Assembly: GCA_021811005.1 (NCBI GenBank)
Contig: JAJZPY010000017.1
Span: 1-24,745 of the forward strand
Length of the DNA stretch: 24,745 nucleotides
Origin: Pseudomonadota bacterium
GTDB lineage: Bacteria; Pseudomonadota; Gammaproteobacteria; Burkholderiales; Ferrovaceae
Direction: 5' to 3'
Shown here in pieces: positions 12,679 through 21,470 of this stretch. Every line of letters begins with the position of its first letter. Position 1 is the first letter of the stretch. A program made the position numbers and the translations under genes. The notes beneath the pieces were generated by a model. The model was not told the DNA's origin, searched no databases, and saw only the letters and a list, made by a program, of their open reading frames with translations.

Positions 12679-14111
12679 TCGGCCTTGAGCCTTTGCTTGA
12701 GCACCGCATTCAGTTGTTCCGGATTAGCCCGTCCGCCGCTGGCCTTCATGGCCCGCCCCACGAAAAAGCCGAACACCTTTTCCTTGCCGGCGCGATATTC
12801 GGCCACCTGGGCCGGATGCTCCGCCATGAGCGCCTCCACGATGCGTTCCAGGCTGGACACATCGGAAATCTGCTTCAGTCCCCGGGCTTCGATGAGGGCA
12901 TCCGCTTCTCCGCCTTCCTGCCACAAGGCATCAAACAGCTCCTTGGCCATCTTGCCAGAAATGGTGCCATCCTGAATGCGCTTCAACAAGCCGCCCAGCT
13001 GCTGCGGGGAAACGCGGCTGTCCTGTATTTCCAGACTTTCCCTGTGCAAGGCAGCGGCGAGTTCGCCGCTCACCCAATTTGCGCACAGCTTGGCATCGTT
13101 CTCCGCGCAAGGCAGGAGGTCCAGAAAATAGCGGGCCATGTCCCGGGAAGCGGTCAGCACGCCGGCATCGTACATCGACAAACCGAAATCGTCGGTGAAG
13201 CGCTGCTGCATGGCATCGGGCAATTCGGGAAGCTCCGCCCGAACCCGATCGATCCAGACCGCCTCGATGGAAAGCGGCAGCAGATCGGGATCCGGGAAAT
13301 AGCGGTAGTCCTGGGCGTCTTCCTTCGAACGCATGGAACGGGTTTCATCCCGATCCGGATCATACAGGCGCGTTTCCTGGACCACGGCACCCCCCGCTTC
13401 GATCAGCTCGATCTGACGGCGGATTTCGTACTCGATGGCCTTTTCAAGGAAACGGAACGAGTTCAGGTTCTTGATTTCACAGCGCGTGCCCAATTCTTCC
13501 TGCCCACGCGGACGGACGGACACGTTGGCATCGCAGCGGAAAGAACCTTCCTGCATATTGCCATCGCAGATGCCGATCCAGGTGACCAGGCGATGCAGGG
13601 CGCGGGCATACGCCACGGCTTCCGCAGCACTGCGCAAATCCGGCTCTGAAACGATTTCCAGCAAGGGGGTGCCGGCACGGTTGAGATCGATGCCCGACAG
13701 CCCGTGAAAATCCTCGTGCAGCGATTTCCCCGCATCTTCCTCGAGGTGGGCGCGCGTCAGCCGGACATGCCTGACCCGGCCTTCCACCTCGATGACCATG
13801 GCGCCCCCGGAAACCACGGGGATTTCGTACTGGCTGATCTGGTACCCTTTGGGCAGATCGGGATAGAAATAGTTTTTCCGGGCAAAAATCGATCGGGAAG
13901 CAATGGTGGCTCCCGTGGACAGCCCAAAGCGGATGGCACAATCCACCGCTGCCCGATTGAGCACCGGCAGCACGCCGGGCAGGGCCAGATCCACTGCGCA
14001 GGCCTGGGCATTGGGTGCTGCCCCGAACGCCGTGGACGCACCTGAAAAAATCTTGGAATGCGTCGCCAGCTGCGCATGGGTTTCCAGCCCGATCACGACT
14101 TCCCAGTCCAT
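12675..14111 (-). CDS. gatB: Asp-tRNA(Asn)/Glu-tRNA(Gln) amidotransferase subunit B
   Basis: Subunit B of the GatCAB amidotransferase, which binds misacylated Asp-tRNA(Asn) and/or Glu-tRNA(Gln) and activates the acyl group for amidation with ammonia from GatA. The 478 residues start with WEVVIGLETHAQL (3-15), a diagnostic block, and include YFYPDLPKGYQISQYE (81-96), the zinc/kinase-domain region GSFRCDANVSVRP (194-206) and EIKNLNSFRF (217-226); the C-terminal YqeY-like tail domain begins near residue 330. AGGAG is 5 bases before the ATG, at the gatA stop (8-base gap). The stop overlaps the metX start as ATGA. Which tRNA is served depends on whether AsnRS or GlnRS is present elsewhere. Confidence 0.97.
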   Translation of the reverse strand: MDWEVVIGLETHAQLATHSKIFSGASTAFGAAPNAQACAVDLALPGVLPVLNRAAVDCAIRFGLSTGATIASRSIFARKNYFYPDLPKGYQISQYEIPVVSGGAMVIEVEGRVRHVRLTRAHLEEDAGKSLHEDFHGLSGIDLNRAGTPLLEIVSEPDLRSAAEAVAYARALHRLVTWIGICDGNMQEGSFRCDANVSVRPRGQEELGTRCEIKNLNSFRFLEKAIEYEIRRQIELIEAGGAVVQETRLYDPDRDETRSMRSKEDAQDYRYFPDPDLLPLSIEAVWIDRVRAELPELPDAMQQRFTDDFGLSMYDAGVLTASRDMARYFLDLLPCAENDAKLCANWVSGELAAALHRESLEIQDSRVSPQQLGGLLKRIQDGTISGKMAKELFDALWQEGGEADALIEARGLKQISDVSSLERIVEALMAEHPAQVAEYRAGKEKVFGFFVGRAMKASGGRANPEQLNAVLKQRLKAE

Positions 14112-14119
14112 GTATGCTC

Positions 14120-15595
14120 CTAGGCGCGCGCCATGTCCGGCACCTGACGATGCCAGTCCGTGGCCTGCTGATAGCCATGGGCTGCCTGCAGCAGGCGCCC
14201 TTCGCTGAAGTAGTTGCCGATCAGCTGCAAGCCCACCGGCAACCCCGAAGCGCCGAAACCGGCAGGAATCGACAGCCCGGGCAGGCCCGCCAGATTGACG
14301 CTGATGGTAAAAATATCCGACAGGTACATTTGCACCGGATCGCTCGTCTTTTCGCCAAACCCGAAAGCCACCGTGGGGGAAGCAGGTCCCATGATGACGT
14401 CACAGCGGGCAAACGCTTCGCGAAAATCGTTCACGATGAGGCGACGCACGCGCTGCGCCTGCAGGTAATAGGCGTCATAGTAGCCGCGCGAAAGAACATA
14501 AGTGCCCGTCAGGATGCGCCGCTTGACCTCGGCCCCGAATCCTTCTGCGCGCGTGCGTTCGTACATGTCGTTGAGATCCCCGTATTGGGCAGCGCGATGC
14601 CCATAACGAACGCCGTCATAACGGGAAAGGTTGCTGGACGCTTCGGCTGGCGCCAGCACGTAGTAAACGGGCACCGACAGCTGGCTGTGCGGCAGGCTTA
14701 CCTCGACCCGCTCCGCCCCCAGGCGGTCATAGACCTCAAGGGCCGCGTCGATGGCCCGAGCCACGTCAGGGCTGACGCCGCCGCTGAAATATTCCCGGGG
14801 CAGGCCGATGCGCAACCCTTTGAGAGGCTGGCCCAGGGCAGCCGTGTAATCTTCCGCCGGGCGATCGATGCTGGTGGAATCACGGGTGTCAAACCCCACC
14901 ATCGTGTTCAGCACAAGTCCCAGGTCTTCCGCACTGGGAGCGATCACGCCGCCCTGGTCCAGGCTCGACGCGTAGGCAATCATGCCGTACCGGGAAACCA
15001 GTCCGTAGGTGGGCTTGATTCCGCTCACCCCGCACAGCGCCGCAGGCTGTCGGATGGAGCCTCCGGTATCCGTGGCCGTAGCTGCCGGAGCGAGCCGCGC
15101 CGCCACGGCTGCCGCCGACCCTCCGGAGCTGCCGCCAGGCACTTTGGCCAGGTTCCAGGGGTTTTTGACCGGACCGAAATGCGAGGTTTCGTTGCTTGAC
15201 CCCATGGCAAACTCGTCCATGTTGGTCTTGCCCAGAATCAGGGCTCCCGCTGCGGCGAACTTTTCGATCACATGCGCGTCGTAAGGAGACACGAAATTGG
15301 ACAACATGCGGGAGCCGCAGGTGGTCAGCCAGCCTTCGGTGCAAAAAATGTCCTTGTGCGCGATCGGAATGCCGGTGAGGGGCCCCGCTTCTCCGCGGGC
15401 AATGCGGGCATCGGCCGCATCAGCCTGGGACAGGGTTTTGTCCGGGTCGACCGTAATGAAGGCCCCCAGCTGTCCGTCCAGCCGCCCGATCCGCTCCAGG
15501 TAAGCCTGGGTCAGTTCGCGACTGGAAATCCGGCGTTCGTGCAAAGCGGAGGCGAGCTGCCGCAAGGAAGTATTTGCGAGATCCATGCGCGTCAC
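14120..15595 (-). CDS. gatA: Asp-tRNA(Asn)/Glu-tRNA(Gln) amidotransferase subunit A
   Basis: Amidase-signature glutaminase subunit that releases ammonia from glutamine or asparagine for GatB. Numbered from GTG at 15595 (491 residues), the catalytic Ser-cisSer-Lys triad is K81 (IPIAHKDIF), S156 (PGGSSGGS) and S180 (DTGGSIRQP), each offset by two from the Staphylococcus aureus enzyme. The GTG forms a GTGA overlap with the gatC stop, in the style of other junctions in this operon, but has no ribosome site; an ATG at 15586 (three codons later) is an equally good start with the same frame and a weak GAGTGA upstream. gatB follows after 8 bases. Catalytic residues are complete, so it should be active. 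Confidence 0.96.
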   Translation of the reverse strand: MTRMDLANTSLRQLASALHERRISSRELTQAYLERIGRLDGQLGAFITVDPDKTLSQADAADARIARGEAGPLTGIPIAHKDIFCTEGWLTTCGSRMLSNFVSPYDAHVIEKFAAAGALILGKTNMDEFAMGSSNETSHFGPVKNPWNLAKVPGGSSGGSAAAVAARLAPAATATDTGGSIRQPAALCGVSGIKPTYGLVSRYGMIAYASSLDQGGVIAPSAEDLGLVLNTMVGFDTRDSTSIDRPAEDYTAALGQPLKGLRIGLPREYFSGGVSPDVARAIDAALEVYDRLGAERVEVSLPHSQLSVPVYYVLAPAEASSNLSRYDGVRYGHRAAQYGDLNDMYERTRAEGFGAEVKRRILTGTYVLSRGYYDAYYLQAQRVRRLIVNDFREAFARCDVIMGPASPTVAFGFGEKTSDPVQMYLSDIFTISVNLAGLPGLSIPAGFGASGLPVGLQLIGNYFSEGRLLQAAHGYQQATDWHRQVPDMARA

Positions 15596-15879
15596 TCGAT
15601 GACTTTGGGAACCAGATAGAGACCTTCCTCCACCTGGGGGGCAACGGACTGAAAGCGGGCCCTTTGGTCCGTTTCAGTCACAACGTCTTCGCGCAACCGT
15701 GCCTCCAGGTCCAGCGCATGGGATAACGGCTCGATTCCCCGGGTATCCACCGCCTGAAGCTGGTCGATCAGCCCCAGGATGCCGGCAAATTGCTCCCGGA
15801 GCCCGGAAATCTCGGACTCTTCCAGGCGCAAACGGGCAAGCCGGGCAAGCCGCCTCAGGTCGGTATCAGTCAAAGCCAC
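15592..15879 (-). CDS. gatC: Asp-tRNA(Asn)/Glu-tRNA(Gln) amidotransferase subunit C (GTG start)
   Basis: Small belt-like subunit that wraps GatA and GatB and stabilises the complex. The frame has an ATG at 15897 (101 residues) and a GTG at 15879 (95 residues). I prefer GTG: AGGAG lies 8 bases upstream, and the product then begins MALTDTDLRRLARLARL, like typical GatC proteins of about 95 residues, while the ATG has no ribosome site. The C-terminal part carries LREDVVTE and APQVEEGLYLVPKVIE, the conserved GatC tail that contacts GatA. It is the first gene of the minus-strand operon and diverges from mreB across about 82 bases. Confidence 0.94.
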   Translation of the reverse strand: MALTDTDLRRLARLARLRLEESEISGLREQFAGILGLIDQLQAVDTRGIEPLSHALDLEARLREDVVTETDQRARFQSVAPQVEEGLYLVPKVIE

Positions 15880-15896
15880 GGCTTGGGCTCCTGGCA

Positions 15897-15925
15897 TGGA
15901 AAGGGCTGGGGTTATGGAGTATCAT
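15897..15925 (+). promoter_or_regulatory. Candidate mreB promoter
   Basis: TGGAAA (15897-15902, 4 of 6 to TTGACA) and TATCAT (15920-15925, 5 of 6 to TATAAT) are 17 bases apart. Transcription would start near 15932, about 30 bases before mreB. The -35 lies within the gatC leader, so the two divergent operons would share control DNA. I could not find a matching gatC promoter. Confidence 0.4.
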
Positions 15926-15961
15926 GGAGAGCTTTGAAGCAAGTCACCTAAGGACGCGTTT

Positions 15962-17005
15962 ATGTTCGAATTTTTGCGTGGTTATTTTTCCACCGACCTC
16001 GCCATCGATCTGGGCACAGCCAACACCCTGATTTATTCCCGAGGCAAAGGCATCGTCCTCAACGAACCCTCCGTGGTGGCCATCCGCCAGGATGGTGAAA
16101 CGCACGGCAAGAAAGTGATCCAGGCCGTAGGCCTGGCCGCCAAAGCCATGCTGGGACGGACCCCTGGCAACATCACGGCCATTCGCCCCATGAAAGACGG
16201 CGTGATTGCTGATTTTACCATCACCGAGCAGATGCTCAAATATTTCATCAAGCAGGTGCATGAATCGCGACTCCTGTCCCCCAGCCCGCGCATCATCATT
16301 TGCGTGCCGTGCGGTTCAACCCAGGTTGAACGTCGCGCCATCCGCGAATCCGCGCTGGGCGCGGGAGCCCGCCAGGTTTACCTCATCGAGGAGCCGGTTG
16401 CGGCCGCCATCGGTGCCAACCTTCCCGTTGCCGAGGCCACGGGCTCGATGGTGGTGGACATCGGCGGAGGAACCACGGAAGTGGGTGTGATGTCGCTGGG
16501 TGGGCTGGTGTATGCAGCCTCGGTCAGGACCGGCGGCGACAAGTTCGACGAAGCCATCATCAACTACATTCGACGCAACTACGGCATGCTGATCGGCGAA
16601 ACGACCGCCGAACAGATCAAGAAAGAAATCGGATCCGCCTTCCCGGGTTCCGAAGTGCGCGAAATTGAAGTCAAAGGCCGCAACCTGGCAGAAGGGGTGC
16701 CCAGGACGTTCACCATTTCGAGCAACGAAATCCTCGAAGCACTGACCGATCCGCTCAACTCCATCATTGGCACGGTGCATTCCGTGCTGGAACAGACCCC
16801 TCCCGAACTGGGCGCCGACATCGCCGAACGCGGCATGGTCCTGACCGGCGGCGGCGCGCTCCTGCGGGATCTGGACCGGCTGCTGATCGAGGAAACCGGG
16901 CTGCCCGTGCTGGTCGCCGAAGACCCGCTCACCTGCGTTGTGCGCGGCTGTGGCAGGGCGCTGGAAGAAATCGATCGCCTGGGCATGGTATTCACGTCGG
17001 ACTGA
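15962..17005 (+). CDS. mreB: Rod shape-determining actin homologue MreB
   Basis: Actin-like ATPase forming membrane-bound filaments that orient the cell-wall elongation machinery. The 347 residues start with the membrane-binding segment MFEFLRGYF and show the actin-fold motifs: phosphate 1 DLAIDLGTANTLIY (12-25), connect/phosphate 2 VVDIGGGTTEVGV (164-176) and the adenosine motif MVLTGGGALLRDL (292-304). IICVPCGSTQVERRAI (112-127) is MreB-typical. AAGGA lies about 8 bases before the ATG. It heads the mreBCD-mrdA-rodA-rlpA series and implies a rod-shaped or elongating cell. No unusual features. Confidence 0.98.
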   Translation: MFEFLRGYFSTDLAIDLGTANTLIYSRGKGIVLNEPSVVAIRQDGETHGKKVIQAVGLAAKAMLGRTPGNITAIRPMKDGVIADFTITEQMLKYFIKQVHESRLLSPSPRIIICVPCGSTQVERRAIRESALGAGARQVYLIEEPVAAAIGANLPVAEATGSMVVDIGGGTTEVGVMSLGGLVYAASVRTGGDKFDEAIINYIRRNYGMLIGETTAEQIKKEIGSAFPGSEVREIEVKGRNLAEGVPRTFTISSNEILEALTDPLNSIIGTVHSVLEQTPPELGADIAERGMVLTGGGALLRDLDRLLIEETGLPVLVAEDPLTCVVRGCGRALEEIDRLGMVFTSD

Positions 17006-17030
17006 TTCCCGACAGCCGCGGGGTGGGGGG

Positions 17031-17960
17031 ATGGACATTCGTACGCCAGAGCTGTTCAGCCGCGGACCCTCCCCCCTCGCGCGGCTGGTTTTCTACTGCG
17101 CCCTGGCCATCGCCTGCATCGTGGTGGATTACCGTTTCCACCGGCTCGATGCGTTCCGAAAAGCGCTCAGCGTGGTCATCTACCCGTTCCAGGAGGCAGC
17201 CAACCTGCCTTCGCTCCTGGCCGACACGGTGCGCCAGGCCATCGAATCGCCGCAGGCCTTGCAGGCTGAGAACGATCAGCTGCGCCAAAAGCTGCTTCAA
17301 CAGGCAGATGCCGCACAACAACTGCGTACCGCCAAATCCGAACTCAACACCTTGCGCGCCCTGGTGGGCCTGCGCCAGGAACAACCTGAAGCACATGCCC
17401 TGGCTGAAATCGTCGGCATGGCACACACGCCGTTTGTCCAGAAAGTCGTGATCAGCTCCGGCCAGAATGGCGGCATACAGCCGGGAGCGCCAGTCATATC
17501 TGCCGAAGGGCTGGTTGGGCAGGTCACCGCGGTCAATCTCTTCAACAGCGAAGTGACCCTGATTACCGACAAGAACCAGGCGCTGCCCGTCATGATCGTG
17601 CGTAACGGACTGCGAGCCATTGCCTTCGGCAACGGCGAAACCGGCACGTTTTCCCTTCCCTATGTCCCCATCGCATCGGATGTTCAGGCAGGAGATCTCG
17701 TGGTCACGTCCGGCATCGATGGGCTCTACCCGCCCGGACTGTCCGTGGGACAAATCAAATCCGTGGAGCGGGATGCTTCATCCGCCTTTGCCAAAATCCA
17801 GTGCGTCCCCACGGGAGCCGTGCTGAACCATCGTTATGTGCTGGTCTTGGGCGTGCCTCCCCGCCCCCCGGGAGGCGAATTGCCCAATCTGGACGAACAG
17901 ACCTCCGACAAGGGCGTCAGCCCGACGGCAAAAGCCCCCCGAAAACTGAAAAAACCCTGA
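17031..17960 (+). CDS. mreC: Rod shape-determining protein MreC
   Basis: Bitopic inner-membrane protein that joins MreB to PBP2 and helps activate RodA-PBP2. The 309 residues contain a short cytoplasmic tail, a membrane helix (about 16-33), a coiled coil rich in Leu, Gln and Ala (about 62-110) and two beta-barrel-like domains with conserved GxxVGQVxxV-type segment EGLVGQVTAVNLFNSEVTLITD. The tail after about residue 275 is proline- and lysine-rich and probably disordered. The ATG at 17031 sits after a G-rich run (GGGTGGGGGG) acting as ribosome site; an open frame extends back to 16938 inside mreB but is not MreC-like. Confidence 0.95.
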   Translation: MDIRTPELFSRGPSPLARLVFYCALAIACIVVDYRFHRLDAFRKALSVVIYPFQEAANLPSLLADTVRQAIESPQALQAENDQLRQKLLQQADAAQQLRTAKSELNTLRALVGLRQEQPEAHALAEIVGMAHTPFVQKVVISSGQNGGIQPGAPVISAEGLVGQVTAVNLFNSEVTLITDKNQALPVMIVRNGLRAIAFGNGETGTFSLPYVPIASDVQAGDLVVTSGIDGLYPPGLSVGQIKSVERDASSAFAKIQCVPTGAVLNHRYVLVLGVPPRPPGGELPNLDEQTSDKGVSPTAKAPRKLKKP

Positions 17961-17961
17961 G

Positions 17962-18483
17962 ATGGCACTCCCTCCCCGCGAACCCCAAGTCTTGAAGCGG
18001 CCCGCGACCCTGCGCCGGGTGGCCGGCAGTTTTCTGGTCGCGTTCCTTTTCATGCTGCTGCCCTGGAGCGGGCCTTGGCTGTTGCTCCGCCCGGATCTCA
18101 TGGTGCTGCTGCTGGTTTACTGGACCATCCGCGAACCCATGCTGATGGGGGGGTGGGTTGCCTTTTGCCTGGGCATTCTGGCGGACGCGGCTGACAGTTC
18201 CACCTTGGGCATTCACGCGCTGGGCTATTCCCTGAGCTATTTCCTGGCCAATCATTTCAGGCCGCGCACCCTGTCCTTTTACACGGCCAATCAGGCTTTG
18301 CATGTGCTTCCGTTCATTTTTGCAAGCCAGCTCACCACCACCCTGACTTCCCTCATTCTCAAGCTGCCGTTGCCTGGCTGGCTGTGGTGGCTGCAATCCC
18401 CGTTCACCGCACTCTTCTGGCTGGTTTTGCCCGCGCTGCTTGAACGCCAGAGCAGTCACCCTGACTCACCCAGAGTTTCCTGA
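17962..18483 (+). CDS. mreD: Rod shape-determining protein MreD
   Basis: Integral membrane protein of the elongasome with about five or six hydrophobic segments in 173 residues, from about residue 22 onward. The ATG follows the mreC stop with one base between. Family features visible are LRPDLMVLLLVYW (41-53) and GGWVAFCLGILADAADSSTLGIHAL (63-87, cf. the GLLxDxxxGxxLG pattern). A run of seven G (18147-18153) encodes part of this pattern. Its stop falls one base before the preferred GTG start of mrdA. Sequence conservation in MreD is low, so identity rests on topology, length and place. Confidence 0.93.
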   Translation: MALPPREPQVLKRPATLRRVAGSFLVAFLFMLLPWSGPWLLLRPDLMVLLLVYWTIREPMLMGGWVAFCLGILADAADSSTLGIHALGYSLSYFLANHFRPRTLSFYTANQALHVLPFIFASQLTTTLTSLILKLPLPGWLWWLQSPFTALFWLVLPALLERQSSHPDSPRVS

Positions 18484-18484
18484 A

Positions 18485-20383
18485 GTGCAGCGGTTTCTTC
18501 GCAATCCCCAGCAGGAACGGTGGGAATTCCAGCTCCGCCTGAAAGCGCTGTGGGGACTCATCATCACGTTGTGCGTGCTGTTGCTGGCCCGCCTGGTTTG
18601 GCTCCAGGTCATCTCCCACGGGTATTACCATACGCTGGCGGAAGCCAACCGGATCAGCATCGTCCCCATCGTCCCCAATCGCGGGCTGATCCTGGACAGG
18701 AAAGGCACGGTGCTGGCGGAAAACAATTACACCTACGATCTCGAAATCAATCCGGCCCGCAACAAAAACCTGGACCATCTCATCGACCAGCTGTCCGAAC
18801 TGGTCACCATCACCTCATCGGACCGCAAGCTCTTTCGCAAGGCGCTGGACGAAACGCACGGCCTGTCTCCGGTCCCCATCCGGAACCGCCTGAGCGAGAC
18901 GGAGATTGCCCGTTTTGCTGTCAACCGCTACCAGTTTCCCGGAGTGGACATCCAGGCGCGCCTGATCCGCGACTATCCACTCGGCACCAGCGCCTCCCAT
19001 TTGATCGGCTACATTGGGCGGATCAATGAGGCCGACCAGGAGCGGCTGGACGATGCCGGCCTGACCGATGAATACCGCGGCACCAACCACATTGGCAAGC
19101 TCGGCATTGAAGGACATTATGAGCACGAATTGCATGGCGTTACGGGCTCGGAACAGGTGGAAACGGACGCGAGCGGCCGCGGCGTCCGCTCCCTCTCGCG
19201 CATTGACCCGACCGCAGGAGATGATCTGTTTCTGACCGTTGATGCAGGTTTGCAACAGGCCGCGGAAAAAGCTTTTGGCGATCACCGGGGCGCGCTCGTG
19301 GCGATCGAACCCGGCACCGGCGATATCCTGGCCTTTGTCAGCGAACCGGGGTTTGACCCCAACCTGTTTGTGGAAGGCATCGACCAGGACAACTGGAACG
19401 CCTTGAACAATTCTCCGGACAAGCCCCTCAACAATCGCGCCTTGCGCGGACTGTACCCCCCAGGGTCCACCGTCAAGCCTTTCATGGCCCTTGCCGCGCT
19501 GACGCTTGGAAAACGGACGACGGCCTACAAAATTTCAGACCCGGGGTATTTTTCATTCCCCGGCAGCAGTCACCGTTATCGGGACTGGCGCCCAAACGGG
19601 CACGGAATGGTGGACATGCACCTGTCCATCGTCCAGTCCTGCGACACCTACTACTATGGCCTGGCCAACGATCTGGGCATCGATGCCATGCATGATTTCT
19701 TCAGCGAGTTCGGATTCGGACAGAAAACCGGCATCGATATCGACGGTGAAATGTCGGGGCTTTACCCTTCCACGGAATGGAAGCAAAAGCGTTACAAGCA
19801 GGACTGGTACGGGGGCGAAACGGTCATCAGCGGAATCGGGCAAGGTTATATTCTGACCACCCCGTTGCAACTGGCCCAGGCCGTTGCCACGCTGGCCAAT
19901 AACGGGGTGATGATGAAACCCCACCTCGTTCATGCCATTCGCGACCGCGCCACGGGATCAGTGCGCGAAATTCCTCCGGAAAACGAACGGACGCTTCCGT
20001 TGAAACAGTCCGATATCGACTTTGTGCGGGACGCCATGGAAGACGTCATGAAGCCGGGTGGCACCGCAGCCCAGGCAGGAGCCGGCGCACCGTACCTGAT
20101 CGCAGGCAAAACCGGAACCGCCCAGGTGGTTGGCGTGCGCCAGGGCGAGAAATACAATGAAGGCCGCACCTCGGAACGCAATCGCGACCATGCGCTTTTC
20201 ATCGCTTTTGCGCCTGCCGACAAGCCTCGTATCGCCGTTGCCGTACTGGTTGAAAACGGCGGTCATGGCGGCTCGACGGCTGCCCCGATTGCACGCAAGG
20301 TGTTCGACTATTACCTGCTGGGACGGGGAGTGACCCCGGTGCCCGACAACAGCGATGCCGGAGACGACAGTGCCCACGATTAA
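18485..20383 (+). CDS. mrdA: Penicillin-binding protein 2 (peptidoglycan transpeptidase, GTG start)
   Basis: Class B PBP that cross-links peptidoglycan during elongation with RodA. From the GTG at 18485, which follows the mreD stop by one base, the product is 632 residues, almost the same as E. coli PBP2 (633). An N-terminal membrane helix (about 21-42) precedes the pedestal domain (about 60-235) and the transpeptidase domain with S328-T-V-K331, S385-C-D387 and K542-T-G544. An in-frame TTG at 18440 would add 15 residues inside mreD and has no ribosome site. The stop lies within rodA's possible N-terminus. All catalytic motifs are present. Confidence 0.95.
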   Translation: MQRFLRNPQQERWEFQLRLKALWGLIITLCVLLLARLVWLQVISHGYYHTLAEANRISIVPIVPNRGLILDRKGTVLAENNYTYDLEINPARNKNLDHLIDQLSELVTITSSDRKLFRKALDETHGLSPVPIRNRLSETEIARFAVNRYQFPGVDIQARLIRDYPLGTSASHLIGYIGRINEADQERLDDAGLTDEYRGTNHIGKLGIEGHYEHELHGVTGSEQVETDASGRGVRSLSRIDPTAGDDLFLTVDAGLQQAAEKAFGDHRGALVAIEPGTGDILAFVSEPGFDPNLFVEGIDQDNWNALNNSPDKPLNNRALRGLYPPGSTVKPFMALAALTLGKRTTAYKISDPGYFSFPGSSHRYRDWRPNGHGMVDMHLSIVQSCDTYYYGLANDLGIDAMHDFFSEFGFGQKTGIDIDGEMSGLYPSTEWKQKRYKQDWYGGETVISGIGQGYILTTPLQLAQAVATLANNGVMMKPHLVHAIRDRATGSVREIPPENERTLPLKQSDIDFVRDAMEDVMKPGGTAAQAGAGAPYLIAGKTGTAQVVGVRQGEKYNEGRTSERNRDHALFIAFAPADKPRIAVAVLVENGGHGGSTAAPIARKVFDYYLLGRGVTPVPDNSDAGDDSAHD

Positions 20384-21470
20384 GGAGCTGCGCCAGCGAT
20401 TCCTGGCGCCGCTGGACCCCACACTGTTCAATACCTGCCTTATCCTGACCGCGCTCGGCCTGATCGTGCAGTACAGCGCTTCAGGTTCGGATCTGGCCAA
20501 GGTCCTGAGCCAGATGCGCAATCTGGGCTTCGCTTTCGCAGCCATGTGGGTGATGGCGGTCACTCCGCCCTACAAAATCGAGCGGGTGGTTTTTCCGGTT
20601 TATGCGATCGCTCTCGTGGCGCTTGTGGCCGTGGCCCTGTTTGGAGAAGTCAGTCATGGTGCCCGGCGCTGGCTCCACCTTGGCCCCATGCGACTGCAAC
20701 CTTCGGAACTCATGAAAATCGCCTTGCCACTGGCGCTTGCCGGTTATTTCGAGTGGCGCGGCAAAGCCATCTCCTGGCGCGATTTCGTGGTTGCCGCCGT
20801 CCTGCTGCTGATACCCGTGGCCCTGGTGATACGCCAGCCGGATCTGGGCACTGCCCTTCTGATCGCCTCCTCCGGCTTCTATGTGCTCTACTTTGCCGGA
20901 TTGTCATGGAAAGTCATGGGCGGACTTCTGACTGCAGGCCTCGCATCTTTGCCGCTGGTGTGGCACCTGCTCCATGACTATCAGCGCAAGCGCATCCTGA
21001 CGCTGCTGGACCCCACGCAGGACCCTTTGGGTGCCGGCTATCACACCCTTCAATCCATGATTGCCCTGGGCTCCGGCGGACTTGTCGGCAAGGGCTGGCT
21101 GCAGGGAACCCAGTCGCACCTGGATTTCCTGCCTGAGCACACGACGGATTTCGTCTTTGCCGTATTTGGCGAAGAGTTTGGCCTGCTGGGCGAACTGGTT
21201 TTCCTCGTGGCCATGCTGGTCATCATCACCCGTGGGTTCTTCATCGCCAACGAAGGCTCCACCCCCTTCGCACGCCTGGTGGCCGGCGCCCTTTCCATGA
21301 CCCTCTTCACGTATACTTTCGTCAACATGGGAATGGTCAGCGGAATCCTGCCCGTGGTGGGTGTTCCTTTGCCCTTCCTGAGTTACGGAGGCACGTCGCT
21401 GGTAACCCTGTTCATCAGCATCGGCATCCTGATGAGCGTTCACCACCACAGAAAACTGGTCAAACAGTGA
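20370..21470 (+). CDS. rodA: SEDS glycosyltransferase RodA (GTG start)
   Basis: Polytopic membrane enzyme that polymerises glycan strands from lipid II, working with PBP2. About ten membrane segments fill 366 residues. The SEDS signature FLPEHTTDFVFAVFGEEFGLLG holds the aspartate equivalent to the essential Asp of E. coli RodA, and GGTSLVTLFISIGILMSVH closes the protein, as usual. Two starts are possible: ATG at 20355 without ribosome site, or GTG at 20370 with GGAG (20360-20363) six bases upstream; I use the GTG. Either way it overlaps the end of mrdA by 14 to 29 bases. The stop overlaps the rlpA GTG start. Confidence 0.95.
   Translation: MPTIKELRQRFLAPLDPTLFNTCLILTALGLIVQYSASGSDLAKVLSQMRNLGFAFAAMWVMAVTPPYKIERVVFPVYAIALVALVAVALFGEVSHGARRWLHLGPMRLQPSELMKIALPLALAGYFEWRGKAISWRDFVVAAVLLLIPVALVIRQPDLGTALLIASSGFYVLYFAGLSWKVMGGLLTAGLASLPLVWHLLHDYQRKRILTLLDPTQDPLGAGYHTLQSMIALGSGGLVGKGWLQGTQSHLDFLPEHTTDFVFAVFGEEFGLLGELVFLVAMLVIITRGFFIANEGSTPFARLVAGALSMTLFTYTFVNMGMVSGILPVVGVPLPFLSYGGTSLVTLFISIGILMSVHHHRKLVKQ

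Noticed and set aside
14015..15199. 394-codon open frame on the plus strand
   Set aside because: Antisense to gatA with its full catalytic triad; no ribosome site or motif of its own.
16938..17030. N-terminal extension of mreC inside mreB
   Set aside because: Not MreC-like; the ATG at 17031 has a G-rich ribosome site and gives the usual tail and membrane helix.
18147..18153. G7 run in mreD as a phase-variation switch
   Set aside because: Seven G is short for slippage control, and it encodes a conserved GGW segment in an essential-type gene; frame is intact.
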